This document shows positions 9,563 through 18,293 of a stretch of 64,000 bases of DNA, piece after piece (positions within the stretch are counted from its first letter, which is position 1; every line of letters begins with the position of its first letter). The notes beneath the pieces were generated by a model that saw only the letters and a list, made by a program, of their open reading frames with translations, had not been told where the DNA came from and searched no databases. The translations under genes and the position numbers were made by a program. The stretch spans positions 496,001 through 560,000 of the forward strand of contig NZ_CANMSJ010000001.1 of the NCBI RefSeq assembly GCF_947500605.1, in the 5' to 3' direction. Source of the stretch: an uncultured Lacinutrix sp. Its GTDB lineage: Bacteria > Bacteroidota > Bacteroidia > Flavobacteriales > Flavobacteriaceae.

Positions 9563-9632
9563 TTTTGAATGACTAATTACGAATGGTTTCCCGGAATTTT
9601 AACGTTTAGTTTTTTAGATAACTAAAACAAAA

Positions 9633-9672
9633 AAAAGCCTAATTAGAAAAGTGCTTTCTAAAATAGGCTTTT
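9633..9672 (-). terminator. Terminator of the PAS-LuxR gene
   Basis: A compound hairpin with outer arms AAAAGCCTA / TAGGCTTTT and inner arms TTAGAAA / TTTCTAA, and an A run on the plus strand. It lies 80 nt beyond the end of the 9752 minus-strand gene. Confidence 0.75.
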
Positions 9673-9751
9673 AAATAATAGAATTGATTAATAGCAATGC
9701 GAAGTTCTAAATAATTATAAAACTCTACAATACTCAATTTGAGTAATTTTA

Positions 9752-10525
9752 TTAAAAAACCATAGTTTTATTAATTTTTAGCATACCTATTAACTCTCCT
9801 GTAGAGGATATTTTAAGTTTCTTTAAAATATTTCTTCTGTGCGTATCTACAGTATGCGGACTAATATTTAATCGCACAGAAATCTCTTTACTAGAATAAT
9901 TTAAGACCAATAACCTTATAACATCGCGTTCTCTATTACTTATTCCTGAGTGTAAGAGTTTTTGCGAAAAGTTGTTATAATAGATGGTTTCATATTCGTT
10001 TTTATTATTTAAAAGCTTTGCTGTAGCAGTAATTGGCATTTTAATGTTTCCGTTTAAAACGGTATAATGTGCCAAACCAATAATTGGTTTTTTATTTTCA
10101 TCGAAAGCCAATGGCGTTGTATTTTGTACAACATTTACATAGTCTCCTTTTCCATTTTTAAATCTATAATTCCAGGTATAATTGCTAATAGATCTATCTT
10201 CTTCTGGAATTTCGGCAATTGTAAATTCCATTAATTCATTTAAAGCAGATAGCCATACCTCGATATCGTCTGGGTGTATTTTACTCCAAAAGTATTTCAT
10301 GCCTTTGGCTTCTAGATCCATTGGCTCTATACCTAAACAGGCTTTAAAATTCTTACTTATGTATTCGAACTTTAAATCTTGAGTATTTGTAATACAAAAG
10401 AACGTCGAACTATAAGGTAGAAATTTATCCAGTTCAATTATTTTTTGAATGTGGGTTTCTAAAGAAGGTTTACAATAAGATTCGAAAATAGTTTTATAGA
10501 CTTCTTGTATTTCTTGGTATTCCAT
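9752..10525 (-). CDS. PAS domain-LuxR-type transcription regulator
   Basis: A 257-residue soluble regulator. A PAS-like domain (about residues 40-165; TFFCITNTQDLKFEYISKNFKACLGI, later YRFKNGKGDYVNVVQNTTPLAFDENKKPI) is followed by a LuxR/GerE helix-turn-helix (about 190-250; SNRERDVIRLLVLNYSSKEISVRLNISPHTVDTHRRNILKKL). There is no receiver or kinase domain, so the PAS domain itself is the likely sensor. Its targets are unknown. It is transcribed alone. Confidence 0.85.
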   Translation of the reverse strand: MEYQEIQEVYKTIFESYCKPSLETHIQKIIELDKFLPYSSTFFCITNTQDLKFEYISKNFKACLGIEPMDLEAKGMKYFWSKIHPDDIEVWLSALNELMEFTIAEIPEEDRSISNYTWNYRFKNGKGDYVNVVQNTTPLAFDENKKPIIGLAHYTVLNGNIKMPITATAKLLNNKNEYETIYYNNFSQKLLHSGISNRERDVIRLLVLNYSSKEISVRLNISPHTVDTHRRNILKKLKISSTGELIGMLKINKTMVF

Positions 10526-10600
10526 ATTTAGTTAATTAATAGCGCTTACAAAGTAATAATTTTACTACAATAAAAAAAGGCTAATAATTATTTCAATATA

Positions 10601-11230
10601 TTAACTAGGAAAACCAAGCATTTCTCCCATACCAACGGTAAACAACCAGCAACCATAAATAGCGTGTTCTATAGATACTAATAGTGTTGATTTTGTTTTT
10701 TTATAAGTGAATGCAAAAAGTAATCCGCCTAAAAAGGTTAAAAAAATTACTAACGTATTTTTAAAAAATAAATGTGCTAATGAAAACACAATGGCATTAA
10801 CAAAAATGAACAATTTTTTATTCTGAAATAAATTCTCGTAACGCTGAAAGTAAAAGGTTCTGTAGATTAATTCTTGAGGATAAACTGAAAAAGCAGAGTA
10901 CACAAATAAAAATAGCAACCACATTAAAGGTTTGTTTAAAACGACTTTAAACAGATTTTCTCTATCTGAAAAATAAACAAAAGCAATTGTTATAACAGCG
11001 ATAGCGACTAATTTTACTAAAGTGTCACGAAAAAACCGAGACCAATTAAGCCCTTTAGCTACTTTCAATTTGTTTTTCTGAATTTTCAACAATACATATA
11101 TAATATATGTAAAGCCTGTTAAAGCTATAATTCCTTTAACCCAAAAGGGAAAATCTATTGTAAAACTTACCGGAGTGACGATAAATATTAGAAAAAATTC
11201 TATAAGCTTATATCTTGCAGATTGAAACAT
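10601..11230 (-). CDS. CPBP/CAAX-protease-like membrane protein, altered motifs
   Basis: A 209-residue polytopic membrane protein with about six hydrophobic segments. The C-terminal half has the layout of CPBP (Abi/CAAX) intramembrane glutamic proteases. The first motif, normally EExxxR, reads QELIYR; the second, FxxxH, is intact (FSLAH); the third, HxxxN, reads HAIYG. The loss of the first Glu and the Asn suggests weak or no protease activity. It sits 12 nt downstream of the Lrp gene on the same strand, so the two are probably co-transcribed. Confidence 0.7.
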   Translation of the reverse strand: MFQSARYKLIEFFLIFIVTPVSFTIDFPFWVKGIIALTGFTYIIYVLLKIQKNKLKVAKGLNWSRFFRDTLVKLVAIAVITIAFVYFSDRENLFKVVLNKPLMWLLFLFVYSAFSVYPQELIYRTFYFQRYENLFQNKKLFIFVNAIVFSLAHLFFKNTLVIFLTFLGGLLFAFTYKKTKSTLLVSIEHAIYGCWLFTVGMGEMLGFPS

Positions 11231-11242
11231 AGTTTTTAAAAA

Positions 11243-11701
11243 TTAAACAGAAATTGCTGTTGTATGTTTCACTTCGTTAATCATGAACATACTATGCGTA
11301 CTTCCAATATGGTTAATATTAGTTAACTTATTTACCATAAATTCTCTAAAAGCCTCCATATCTTTTACCAAGACTTTTAGTAAGTAGTCGTAATCACCAC
11401 TAATATGAAAACATTCCAGAACTTCATTTAACTCGGTGACTTCCTTTTCAAACTTCATTACATATGCTTGAGAATGCTTTTCTAATTTAATATGACAAAA
11501 GGCAACAAACGATTTCTCTATAGCCTCTTTTTTAATTAAAGCCACATATTTATCTATTACACCATTATTTTCAAGCTTTTTAATACGCTCGTAAACAGCT
11601 GTAATTGATAAGTTCAACTTATTAGAAAGCTCCTTATTGGTTTGCTTACAATCTTCTTGTAGCAATTGAATTAACTTGGTATCTATAGCATCAAAAGTCA
11701 T
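11243..11701 (-). CDS. Lrp/AsnC-family transcription regulator
   Basis: A 152-residue regulator of typical length. The N-terminal helix-turn-helix is LDxK-like (IDTKLIQLLQEDCKQTNKELSNKLNLSITAVYERIKKLENNGVI), followed by the RAM/AsnC effector domain (ECFHISGDYDYLLKVLVKDM). It is divergent from the methionine gamma-lyase-like gene. Lrp relatives often control the adjacent amino-acid catabolic gene, so regulation of that enzyme by an amino acid such as Met is likely but inferred. A perfect inverted repeat lies between the two genes. Confidence 0.93.
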   Translation of the reverse strand: MTFDAIDTKLIQLLQEDCKQTNKELSNKLNLSITAVYERIKKLENNGVIDKYVALIKKEAIEKSFVAFCHIKLEKHSQAYVMKFEKEVTELNEVLECFHISGDYDYLLKVLVKDMEAFREFMVNKLTNINHIGSTHSMFMINEVKHTTAISV

Positions 11702-11772
11702 AATCGAAAAATTTTCAGTTGAATTGGGAAATTCTAAATAAATAATTAAAATTAAACCACAAAAATATAATT

Positions 11773-11793
11773 ATTCAGTTTTAAAAACTGAAT
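11773..11793. promoter_or_regulatory. Inverted repeat, candidate Lrp operator
   Basis: Arms ATTCAGTTTT and AAAACTGAAT around one central A make a perfect 10-bp inverted repeat between the divergent Lrp and methionine gamma-lyase-like genes. Partial copies of CAGTTTT/TTCAGTT lie nearby at about 11715 and 11830. Position and symmetry fit an Lrp-type operator; binding is inferred. Confidence 0.5.
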
Positions 11794-11879
11794 TTAAACA
11801 AATCTATTGATTATTAATCTAAAATAGATCAGTTTTACACCATAATAATCATACACTCTAATTATTTATACACAAAACT

Positions 11880-13094
11880 ATGAAATTTAAACCAGCAAAT
11901 AATATTCAGGACCTACAATATTTTGGAGAATTTGGAGGTGTAAATCCTTCAATTTCAGACTCCTCTACTTACACCTTTATATCTGCAAAAACAATGCAAG
12001 ATACTTTTGAAGGTAATACAGATGGTTGTTACTTATATTCAAGACATACTACTCCTTCTAACCTATATTTAAGTCAAGCTTTAGCTGCAATGGAAGGTAC
12101 AGAATCGGCTAATGTTACAGCTTCTGGAATGGGAGCAATTACACCTGTGATTTTACAACTTTGTGGTGCTGGAGATCACGTAGTTTCTAGTAGAACTATT
12201 TATGGTGGAACTTATGCTTTCTTAAAAAACTTTACACCACGTTTAAACATTACAACATCTTTTGTAGACATTACAAAATTAGATATTGTTGAAGCTGCTA
12301 TTACTCCAAATACTAAGGTTTTATATTGTGAATCTGTTAGTAACCCATTATTAGAAGTTGCAGATATAGAAGGTTTAGCAAAACTTGCTAAAAAGCATAA
12401 TTTAAAATTAGTTGTAGATAATACATTCTCTCCTTTATCTGTTTCTCCTGCAGTTTTAGGTGCAGATATAGTAATACATAGTTTAACAAAATTCATTAAT
12501 GGATCTAGTGATACTGTTGGTGGTGTAGTTTGTGGAACTCAAGAATTTATAGACAGTTTAAAAAGTGTAAACGATGGTGCTTGTATGCTTTTAGGGTCTA
12601 CAATGGATAGTTTACGTGCAGCTTCAGTTCTTAAAAACTTAAGAACATTACATATTAGAATGCAGCAACACAGTTATAATGCTACTTTTCTAGCTGAGAA
12701 ATTTCAAGGTTTAGGTATAAAAACAGTATATCCTGGATTAGCATCTCATCCTTCTCATGAGTTATTTAAAACAATGATGAATGAAAAATACGGATTTGGT
12801 GGTATGCTTACTATAGACGCTGGTTCTCTTGAAAAAGCAAATGCTTTAATGGAGTTAATGCAAGAAAAAAACTTAGGTTATTTAGCAGTAAGTTTAGGGT
12901 TTTATAAAACATTATTTAGCGCACCAGGAAGTTCTACTTCTTCAGAAATTCCTGAAGACGAACAAAAAGAAATGGGATTAAGTAATGGTTTAATTCGTTT
13001 TTCTATTGGATTAGACGCAGATATAGAACGCACTTTTGATATAATGAAAGCATGTATGCTAGAAGTTGGTGTTTTACAAACTGAAATGGCATAA
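11880..13094 (+). CDS. PLP-dependent trans-sulfuration enzyme, methionine gamma-lyase-like
   Basis: A 404-residue Cys/Met-metabolism PLP enzyme. Visible are the cofactor-binding YSRHTTPSN, the ASGMGAI phosphate loop, LVVDNTFSPL and the Schiff-base Lys in HSLTKFINGSSD. The overall sequence is closest to what I know as bacterial methionine gamma-lyase (Met to methanethiol, 2-oxobutyrate and ammonia), but cystathionine gamma-lyase or synthase activity cannot be excluded. It is divergent from an Lrp-type regulator. The downstream marC is 25 nt away and may be co-transcribed. Confidence 0.8.
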   Translation: MKFKPANNIQDLQYFGEFGGVNPSISDSSTYTFISAKTMQDTFEGNTDGCYLYSRHTTPSNLYLSQALAAMEGTESANVTASGMGAITPVILQLCGAGDHVVSSRTIYGGTYAFLKNFTPRLNITTSFVDITKLDIVEAAITPNTKVLYCESVSNPLLEVADIEGLAKLAKKHNLKLVVDNTFSPLSVSPAVLGADIVIHSLTKFINGSSDTVGGVVCGTQEFIDSLKSVNDGACMLLGSTMDSLRAASVLKNLRTLHIRMQQHSYNATFLAEKFQGLGIKTVYPGLASHPSHELFKTMMNEKYGFGGMLTIDAGSLEKANALMELMQEKNLGYLAVSLGFYKTLFSAPGSSTSSEIPEDEQKEMGLSNGLIRFSIGLDADIERTFDIMKACMLEVGVLQTEMA

Positions 13095-13119
13095 TTAAAC
13101 TAACAATTTAAGAAGCACA

Positions 13120-13776
13120 ATGAACGAAGTAATTGCATTCGGGATTTTATCATTCACCTCTTTTTTTACACTGATAAATCCTTTTGGCACAATGCCAATA
13201 TTCATGACGATGACTGCAGACTTAGATAAAAGTCACAGAACTAAAACTGCACAAAGAGCATCGCTAGTATCTTTTATTACCATAATAATATTTGCCTTTT
13301 CTGGTCAAGTATTATTTAATTTCTTTGGCATCTCTGTAAACAGTTTTAGAGTTGTTGGTGGTGTAATCTTTTTTCTAATGGGAATGGACATGCTACAAGC
13401 ACGTTTAGGAAAAGTAAAATTAAAAGACTCTGAGATTAAAACCTATATAGATGATATTTCTGTAACGCCTTTAGCAATCCCTATGATTTGTGGACCAGGC
13501 GCACTAACCAATGCCATAGTAATGATGGAAGATGCACATTCTATAGAGAAAAAAGTCATCCTTATTCTTGCAGTAGTTGCAGTTATATCTTTAACCTATA
13601 TTATTTTATATAGCTCGACTAAAATTATTAAAATTCTTGGTCAAACAGGTATAAATGTAATGATGCGTTTAATGGGTTTAATAGTTATGGTAATAGCTGT
13701 AGAATTCTTTTTTAGCGGTCTTAAACCAATTATTTTAGATATTCTAAATAGTCAGGCAACTAGTATTATTTCTTAA
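13120..13776 (+). CDS. MarC-family integral membrane protein
   Basis: A 218-residue protein with six predicted membrane helices and the MarC/UPF0056 signatures FTLINPFGTMPIF near the N-terminus and PLAIPMICGPGALT in the middle. The family has been suggested to act in amino-acid or drug export, but no substrate is firmly established. Its position behind a putative Met-degrading enzyme hints at transport of amino acids or products. A strong terminator follows. Confidence 0.9.
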   Translation: MNEVIAFGILSFTSFFTLINPFGTMPIFMTMTADLDKSHRTKTAQRASLVSFITIIIFAFSGQVLFNFFGISVNSFRVVGGVIFFLMGMDMLQARLGKVKLKDSEIKTYIDDISVTPLAIPMICGPGALTNAIVMMEDAHSIEKKVILILAVVAVISLTYIILYSSTKIIKILGQTGINVMMRLMGLIVMVIAVEFFFSGLKPIILDILNSQATSIIS

Positions 13777-13806
13777 AGCATTGACACTCGCTTAATTTTA
13801 AACGCT

Positions 13807-13842
13807 AAAAAGCCTGAACATTATAAATGTTCAGGCTTTTTT
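13807..13842 (+). terminator. Rho-independent terminator
   Basis: AAAAGCCTGAACAT pairs with ATGTTCAGGCTTTT around a TATAA loop, followed by a T run, 30 nt after marC. Confidence 0.85.
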
Positions 13843-14012
13843 TACACCTATAAAACTAAGTAATATTTATTAAAATAACTTCTCAAAAAGCATCTACTAA
13901 AATAATTATGCCAAGTAAATCTATATAAACCGCTAATTTACAGCATATACATGAATTTGCATAACTTCTTGTAAAATCGTAACATTACATATCCAAAAAT
14001 AAACTGACTAAC

Positions 14013-15479
14013 ATGCAAGACGATAATCTTTCTAATATAGATATTAATGACCAAAAAATAGTTGACAATAAAGAACTCAATATTTTCGAAGCATTAATAC
14101 CTGTAGTAATTTTAATGGGCTTATTGGCTTACAATATTTTCTTTGTAGAAGACCAAGAATGGTTTGGAGGTTATACAAATCAAATTATTTTATTAATAGG
14201 TGGTTTTGTTGCCATGATGGGTGGCTTTTTAAACAAAGTCTCATTCAAAGTAATGGTTAAAGAAGTTTGGGAAAACCTAAGAAGCGTCTTCACTCCTATC
14301 ATGATTCTTTTTTTAGTTGGTGCATTAGCTGGTACGTGGCTAGTTAGTGGTATTATTCCGGCTATGGTTTATTATGGTTTACAAGTATTAAATCCTTCTA
14401 TATTTTTACCTGCTTCTGTAGTAATTGCAGCTATTATTTCTATTGCAACAGGAAGTTCATGGACAACCTCTGCAACCGTTGGTATTGCATTAATTGGTAT
14501 TGGTAGTGCTTTAGGTATACCATCTGGAATGATTGCCGGTGCAGTTATTTCCGGTGCTTATTTTGGAGATAAAATGTCACCTTTAAGCGACACCACCAAC
14601 CTTGCTCCTGCAATGGCTGGAACAGATCTATTTACACACATTCGTTACATGACAATTACAACGGTTCCTACAATAGTAATAACACTTATTGTTTTTGCCA
14701 TATTAAGTACTACAGTAGATACAACAGGAAGCGCAGATATTAGTGGCTTGCTAGCAACTATGGATGCTACCTTTAATATTACGCCTTGGTTATTTACTGT
14801 TCCTTTAGTAGTTGTTGGGCTAATATTATTAAAAACAAAACCACTTATTGCTTTAGGTATAGGTGTTACTCTTGCAGCTGTTTTTGCATTTATATTTCAA
14901 CCAGAAATTTTAAACGGAATAGCAGAAACTAAAATTGGTGCGATTACTAATGCTATTTTAACAGATACTAGTATAATTACAGACAACCCTAAACTTAACG
15001 ATTTATTTAGCTCTGGCGGAATGAATGGTATGATATGGACCATATTACTTATTTGTTGTGCAATGGTGTTTGGTGGTATTATGGATGCCATTGGTGCTTT
15101 AGCCAGAATTACAAAAGCATTACTATCTATTGCAACAACTGTTTTTGGTTTATTTGCAAGTACAGTAATAAGCTGTTTAGGTTTAAATGCTATTGCTAGC
15201 GACCAGTATTTAGCACTAGTAATACCTGGTAAAATGTTTAAAAAAGCATACCAAGATAAAGGTCTTGCACCAGAAAACTTAAGTAGAACACTTGAAGATT
15301 CTGGAACAGTAACCTCTGTATTAATCCCTTGGAATACCTGTGGAGCATACCAATCTGGTGTGTTAGGTGTTGGTGTTGGCGAATACTTTGTTTATGCTAT
15401 TTTTAACTGGCTAAGCCCATTTACTACACTTTTCTTTGCAGCCCTTAATATTAAAATCAAACTATTAAAAGATAAATAA
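14013..15479 (+). CDS. nhaC: Na+/H+ antiporter NhaC family
   Basis: A 488-residue polytopic inner-membrane protein with about 11-12 hydrophobic helices. The family-typical stretch GSSWTTSATVGIALIGIGSALGIPSGMIAGAVISGAYFGDK and the later MSPLSDTTNLAPAMAG are present. NhaC antiporters exchange internal Na+ for H+ (or act with malate/lactate), which fits a marine organism. It is a single gene with its own terminator. Confidence 0.9.
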   Translation: MQDDNLSNIDINDQKIVDNKELNIFEALIPVVILMGLLAYNIFFVEDQEWFGGYTNQIILLIGGFVAMMGGFLNKVSFKVMVKEVWENLRSVFTPIMILFLVGALAGTWLVSGIIPAMVYYGLQVLNPSIFLPASVVIAAIISIATGSSWTTSATVGIALIGIGSALGIPSGMIAGAVISGAYFGDKMSPLSDTTNLAPAMAGTDLFTHIRYMTITTVPTIVITLIVFAILSTTVDTTGSADISGLLATMDATFNITPWLFTVPLVVVGLILLKTKPLIALGIGVTLAAVFAFIFQPEILNGIAETKIGAITNAILTDTSIITDNPKLNDLFSSGGMNGMIWTILLICCAMVFGGIMDAIGALARITKALLSIATTVFGLFASTVISCLGLNAIASDQYLALVIPGKMFKKAYQDKGLAPENLSRTLEDSGTVTSVLIPWNTCGAYQSGVLGVGVGEYFVYAIFNWLSPFTTLFFAALNIKIKLLKDK

Positions 15480-15520
15480 CTAAAAATTATAATTACAACC
15501 TTTTACTATAACCAAAACTT

Positions 15521-15563
15521 ATAGCCTAATAAGATTTTAAGATTTTATTAGGCTATTTTTTTT
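15521..15563 (+). terminator. Rho-independent terminator of nhaC
   Basis: ATAGCCTAATAA pairs with TTATTAGGCTAT and is followed by a run of eight T, about 40 nt after the nhaC stop codon. Confidence 0.85.
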
Positions 15564-15574
15564 GCCTTCTAATG

Positions 15575-15582
15575 TATCTTTG
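15575..15582 (+). promoter_or_regulatory. -7 promoter element of the peroxiredoxin operon
   Basis: TATCTTTG is an exact TAnnTTTG match, 43 nt before the ATG of the peroxiredoxin. The -33 TTG is not at the best spacing. Confidence 0.45.
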
Positions 15583-15625
15583 TCAACTGAAAAAACAATC
15601 TAATTAATTACAAAATTTTATACAA

Positions 15626-16270
15626 ATGGCAATAGTAGGAAAACAGTTCCCAGATTTAAATGTAGACGCAATGAACGAAATGGGTGACACCTTTAAATTA
15701 AACGTTCTTGAAGAAGCAAAAAACAACAAGAAAAAAGTATTATTATTCTGGTACCCAAAAGATTTTACTTTTGTTTGCCCAACAGAATTACACGCTTTCG
15801 AAGCTGCTAAAGCAGAATTTGAAAAAAGAAATACTATCGTAATTGGTGCTTCTTGCGATACTCCAGAAGTTCATTTTGCATGGTTAAACACACCAAAAGA
15901 TAATGGTGGAATTGAAGGTGTAACTTACCCAATTTTAGCAGATTCTAACCGTAACCTAGCAAACACTTTAGGTATTTTAGATATTACTAACGAAAAGTAT
16001 AACGAAGAAACTGGTGTTGTAACTGTAGACGGAGACAACGTAACATACAGAGCAACTTACGTAATAGACGAAGATGGTATTGTACAACACGAAGGTGTAA
16101 ACAACATGCCAATTGGTAGAAACGTAAACGAATTTTTACGTATTATCGATGCATTAACGCACGTACAAGAAAAAGGAGAAGTTTGTCCTGCAAACTGGGA
16201 AGAAGGAAAAGATGCAATGTCTGCTAACAGAACTGGTACTGCAGAGTATTTAGCAAACCACGTAAACTAA
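15626..16270 (+). CDS. 2-Cys peroxiredoxin (AhpC/Prx1 type)
   Basis: A 214-residue cytosolic thiol peroxidase. The peroxidatic Cys lies in FTFVCPTELHAFE (about residue 50), and the resolving Cys in the C-terminal EVCPANW, so the two-cysteine mechanism is intact. It reduces H2O2, peroxynitrite and organic peroxides using thioredoxin. It is followed after 6 nt by a thioredoxin gene, the likely electron donor, which makes a self-contained peroxide-reducing operon. It carries no signal peptide. Confidence 0.93.
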   Translation: MAIVGKQFPDLNVDAMNEMGDTFKLNVLEEAKNNKKKVLLFWYPKDFTFVCPTELHAFEAAKAEFEKRNTIVIGASCDTPEVHFAWLNTPKDNGGIEGVTYPILADSNRNLANTLGILDITNEKYNEETGVVTVDGDNVTYRATYVIDEDGIVQHEGVNNMPIGRNVNEFLRIIDALTHVQEKGEVCPANWEEGKDAMSANRTGTAEYLANHVN

Positions 16271-16276
16271 TTAAAC

Positions 16277-16585
16277 ATGGTTCAAGAATTAAGTCAAGAT
16301 AATTTAGCCGAAATTATTGCTAATAACGACACAGTTGTTGTGCAATATTCTGCAACATGGTGTGGTAACTGTCGTATTATGAAACCAAAAGTTAAGAAAT
16401 TAGCTAGCGAGTTAGAAAATATAACATTTGTTATCGCTGACGCGGAAAAATTCCCGGAATCTAGAAAATTAGCTACTGTAGATAATTTACCAACATTTGC
16501 TGCCTTTAAAGACGGGAAATTTGTAAACCAAACGCAGACTAACAAATTCGATGTTTTAAAAGAATTAGTTAACGAAGTAGCATAA
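16277..16585 (+). CDS. Thioredoxin-family protein with CGNC active site
   Basis: A 102-residue protein with the thioredoxin fold and active site WCGNCRIMKPK. The canonical CGPC Pro is replaced by Asn, which in thioredoxins alters the redox potential. The cis-Pro region (NLPTFAAF) is present. It starts 6 nt after the peroxiredoxin stop codon and most likely re-reduces that enzyme. The plus frame is chosen over the overlapping 134-aa minus ORF, which has no recognisable domain. Confidence 0.9.
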   Translation: MVQELSQDNLAEIIANNDTVVVQYSATWCGNCRIMKPKVKKLASELENITFVIADAEKFPESRKLATVDNLPTFAAFKDGKFVNQTQTNKFDVLKELVNEVA

Positions 16586-16697
16586 ATAATATCATTTTCG
16601 CTTACGCGGAAGTAAAAAACGTCAGTTCTAGTCCATTCGAATTTATTATCGGATTTATATCGAGAACTAAAGTTTATTAAATAAAATAAATTTATCA

Positions 16698-16955
16698 ATG
16701 AAATTACCAGTAATAAAACACTTAGCGCAATTTATAGAAGACAATGACGAAGACTATATCGTTGAAACCATTGAAACTCTAGAAGCCTTAACCGAAGTTC
16801 CGTCTTTAAAAGACGAAGAACTAGACGTTATTGGAGAACTTATCTCTAATATGTATGGTGCCATTGAAGTAAATAAAATGATTAAAGAAGGAACGCCTAA
16901 AAAAGAGGCCGTTAACAACTTTATGAAACGTGTTTTAGGATCTATTGATAAATAG
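16698..16955 (+). CDS. Small conserved acidic protein downstream of thioredoxin
   Basis: An 85-residue, largely helical, acidic protein (MKLPVIKHLAQFIEDNDEDYIVETIETLE...). I associate such proteins with peroxiredoxin-thioredoxin loci of Flavobacteriia (a DUF6952-like family, from memory and not verified). No catalytic motif or Cys is present. The 112-nt gap upstream carries a GCTTnCGCGGAAG repeat. The context suggests a role in thiol-redox defence, but the function is unknown. Confidence 0.6.
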   Translation: MKLPVIKHLAQFIEDNDEDYIVETIETLEALTEVPSLKDEELDVIGELISNMYGAIEVNKMIKEGTPKKEAVNNFMKRVLGSIDK

Positions 16956-16983
16956 AAACGAAAAAGAAAAATTACTATTATCT

Positions 16984-17016
16984 AAAACCACTTTGCGAAA
17001 GCAAGGTGGTTTTTTT
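16984..17016 (+). terminator. Rho-independent terminator with GAAA tetraloop
   Basis: AAACCACTTTGC and GCAAGGTGGTTT enclose a GAAA tetraloop, followed by a T run. Twenty nucleotides of this hairpin are identical to the terminator at 19946. Confidence 0.85.
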
Positions 17017-17030
17017 ATGCAATCTATAGT

Positions 17031-17060
17031 TTGACATCTCTCAACTTTCTGCTATCTTCG
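17031..17060 (+). promoter_or_regulatory. Promoter of the first small Crp-family gene
   Basis: TTGACA (17031-17036) and TATCTTCG (17053-17060), with 19 nt between TTG and TATC, fit the Bacteroidota sigma-A promoter. The same elements and spacing recur at 18215-18244. The predicted leader is about 105 nt. Confidence 0.65.
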
Positions 17061-17172
17061 TTTAGCTTAGAAAGCGCTAAAACCTAACTATAAATCAATC
17101 ACTTACTGCTTAGACATTAAAAGCGCGACCATAAATCCAGGTTTTTCATACTTTAAAGCGTAATAATACAAA

Positions 17173-17736
17173 ATGGAAAAATTAAAAAATTGTATCCTAA
17201 GTCAAGTCGATGTTAAAGAACACGTGATGACTACTATACTTTCAGCCTTTAAACCATTAGAAGTAAACAAAGGTGAGTTCTTTCTTAAATCAGGAAAAAT
17301 ATGTCGTCAAATGGCATTTATCGACTCTGGTTACCTAAGAATGTACGACATTGTAGACGGCAAAGAAATAACATTATGGATTGGTAGCCAAGGCCGATTT
17401 ATTACCTCATTATCAAGCTTTGTTTTCGAGACCAGTAACCATTGGAACATACAAGCCATTACCAACTGTAAACTCTACACCATCAATAGAGATGCTCATT
17501 TTAAACTTAACAAAACTGAACCTAAATGGCTAGAGTTTGATAATCTTTTGTTAGCCAATTCTTTTGCGTTACTAGAAAAAAACATGTTCTCGCAACTGCA
17601 TACAACAGCAAAACAAAGATTTCTTAGTTTGCTTAATGAAGAACCAGATCTTTTTAAAAATGTGCCATTACAATACATCGCCTCTATGCTAGGTATTACA
17701 CCAGAATCTTTAAGCAGATTAAGAAAAACACATTAA
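17173..17736 (+). CDS. Crp/Fnr-family regulator (short type)
   Basis: A 187-residue protein with a cyclic-nucleotide-binding-like beta-barrel (about 25-120; GEFFLKSGKICRQMAFIDSGYLRMYDIVDGKEITLWIG) and a compact C-terminal helix-turn-helix (PLQYIASMLGITPESLSRLRKTH). It lacks the cAMP-contacting Arg-Ser pair of true CRP and the Cys cluster of FNR, so the signal is unknown. Genes of this type often sit beside the gene they control, here the four-helix membrane protein 65 nt downstream. Confidence 0.85.
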   Translation: MEKLKNCILSQVDVKEHVMTTILSAFKPLEVNKGEFFLKSGKICRQMAFIDSGYLRMYDIVDGKEITLWIGSQGRFITSLSSFVFETSNHWNIQAITNCKLYTINRDAHFKLNKTEPKWLEFDNLLLANSFALLEKNMFSQLHTTAKQRFLSLLNEEPDLFKNVPLQYIASMLGITPESLSRLRKTH

Positions 17737-17801
17737 CTATCATTTGTCAAGAGAGAATACCATTTGTTTATAGAAATTTGCACAAACAAAAAATAAACAC
17801 A

Positions 17802-18173
17802 ATGAACTCTTTACAAAAAGCTTTAAAAAACAATGCACTATTCTCAATCCTATCCGGTTTAATACTAGTTGTATTAAACCAACAAATATCAGCATTATTT
17901 GGCACTAGTAATACTACAGTATTTTGGAGCGTTGGATTAGTTTTAATCTACTTTGCATTTACTATTTGGTACGAAATTAAAGCACAAAGAAAACTAGCTG
18001 TAATTTGGATTATTATTCAAGACTACACTTGGGTTTTAGGAAGTGCTATTCTAATATTACTTAACCCATTTAAAATTACTTTAATAGGTAATTTAATTAT
18101 TGGAATTATAGCATTAATAGTTTTATACATGGCAATAAATCAAACAATTGCATTAAAAAACACTAACAACTAG
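17802..18173 (+). CDS. Four-helix membrane protein
   Basis: A 123-residue protein starting at the ATG at 17802 (MNSLQKALKNNALFS). The ORF track begins 24 nt earlier at a TTG, but that start overlaps a likely promoter/leader segment and adds a non-hydrophobic tail. Four hydrophobic helices cover nearly the whole length (about 14-30, 40-58, 66-86 and 94-114). No family is recognised with confidence. It lies between two small Crp-like genes, which suggests it is regulated by one of them. Confidence 0.65.
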   Translation: MNSLQKALKNNALFSILSGLILVVLNQQISALFGTSNTTVFWSVGLVLIYFAFTIWYEIKAQRKLAVIWIIIQDYTWVLGSAILILLNPFKITLIGNLIIGIIALIVLYMAINQTIALKNTNN

Positions 18174-18214
18174 TACAGACAACTAGTAAAATTGTTTTTC
18201 GTGTAAACAGAAAT

Positions 18215-18244
18215 TTGACGTTGTAAGTATTTCAATTATCTTCG
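18215..18244 (+). promoter_or_regulatory. Promoter of the second small Crp-family gene
   Basis: TTGAC (from 18215) and TATCTTCG (18237-18244) with a 19-nt gap, the same architecture as the promoter at 17031. The predicted start lies about 43 nt before the ATG. Confidence 0.65.
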
Positions 18245-18293
18245 TTTAACGAATGGATTCTATTATCTATTCTACACAATTCTAATAACAATA

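Noticed and set aside
17778-17801. Upstream TTG start of the four-helix protein
   Set aside because: The ATG at 17802 is preceded by a typical A-rich leader and starts the hydrophobic region at the usual distance.
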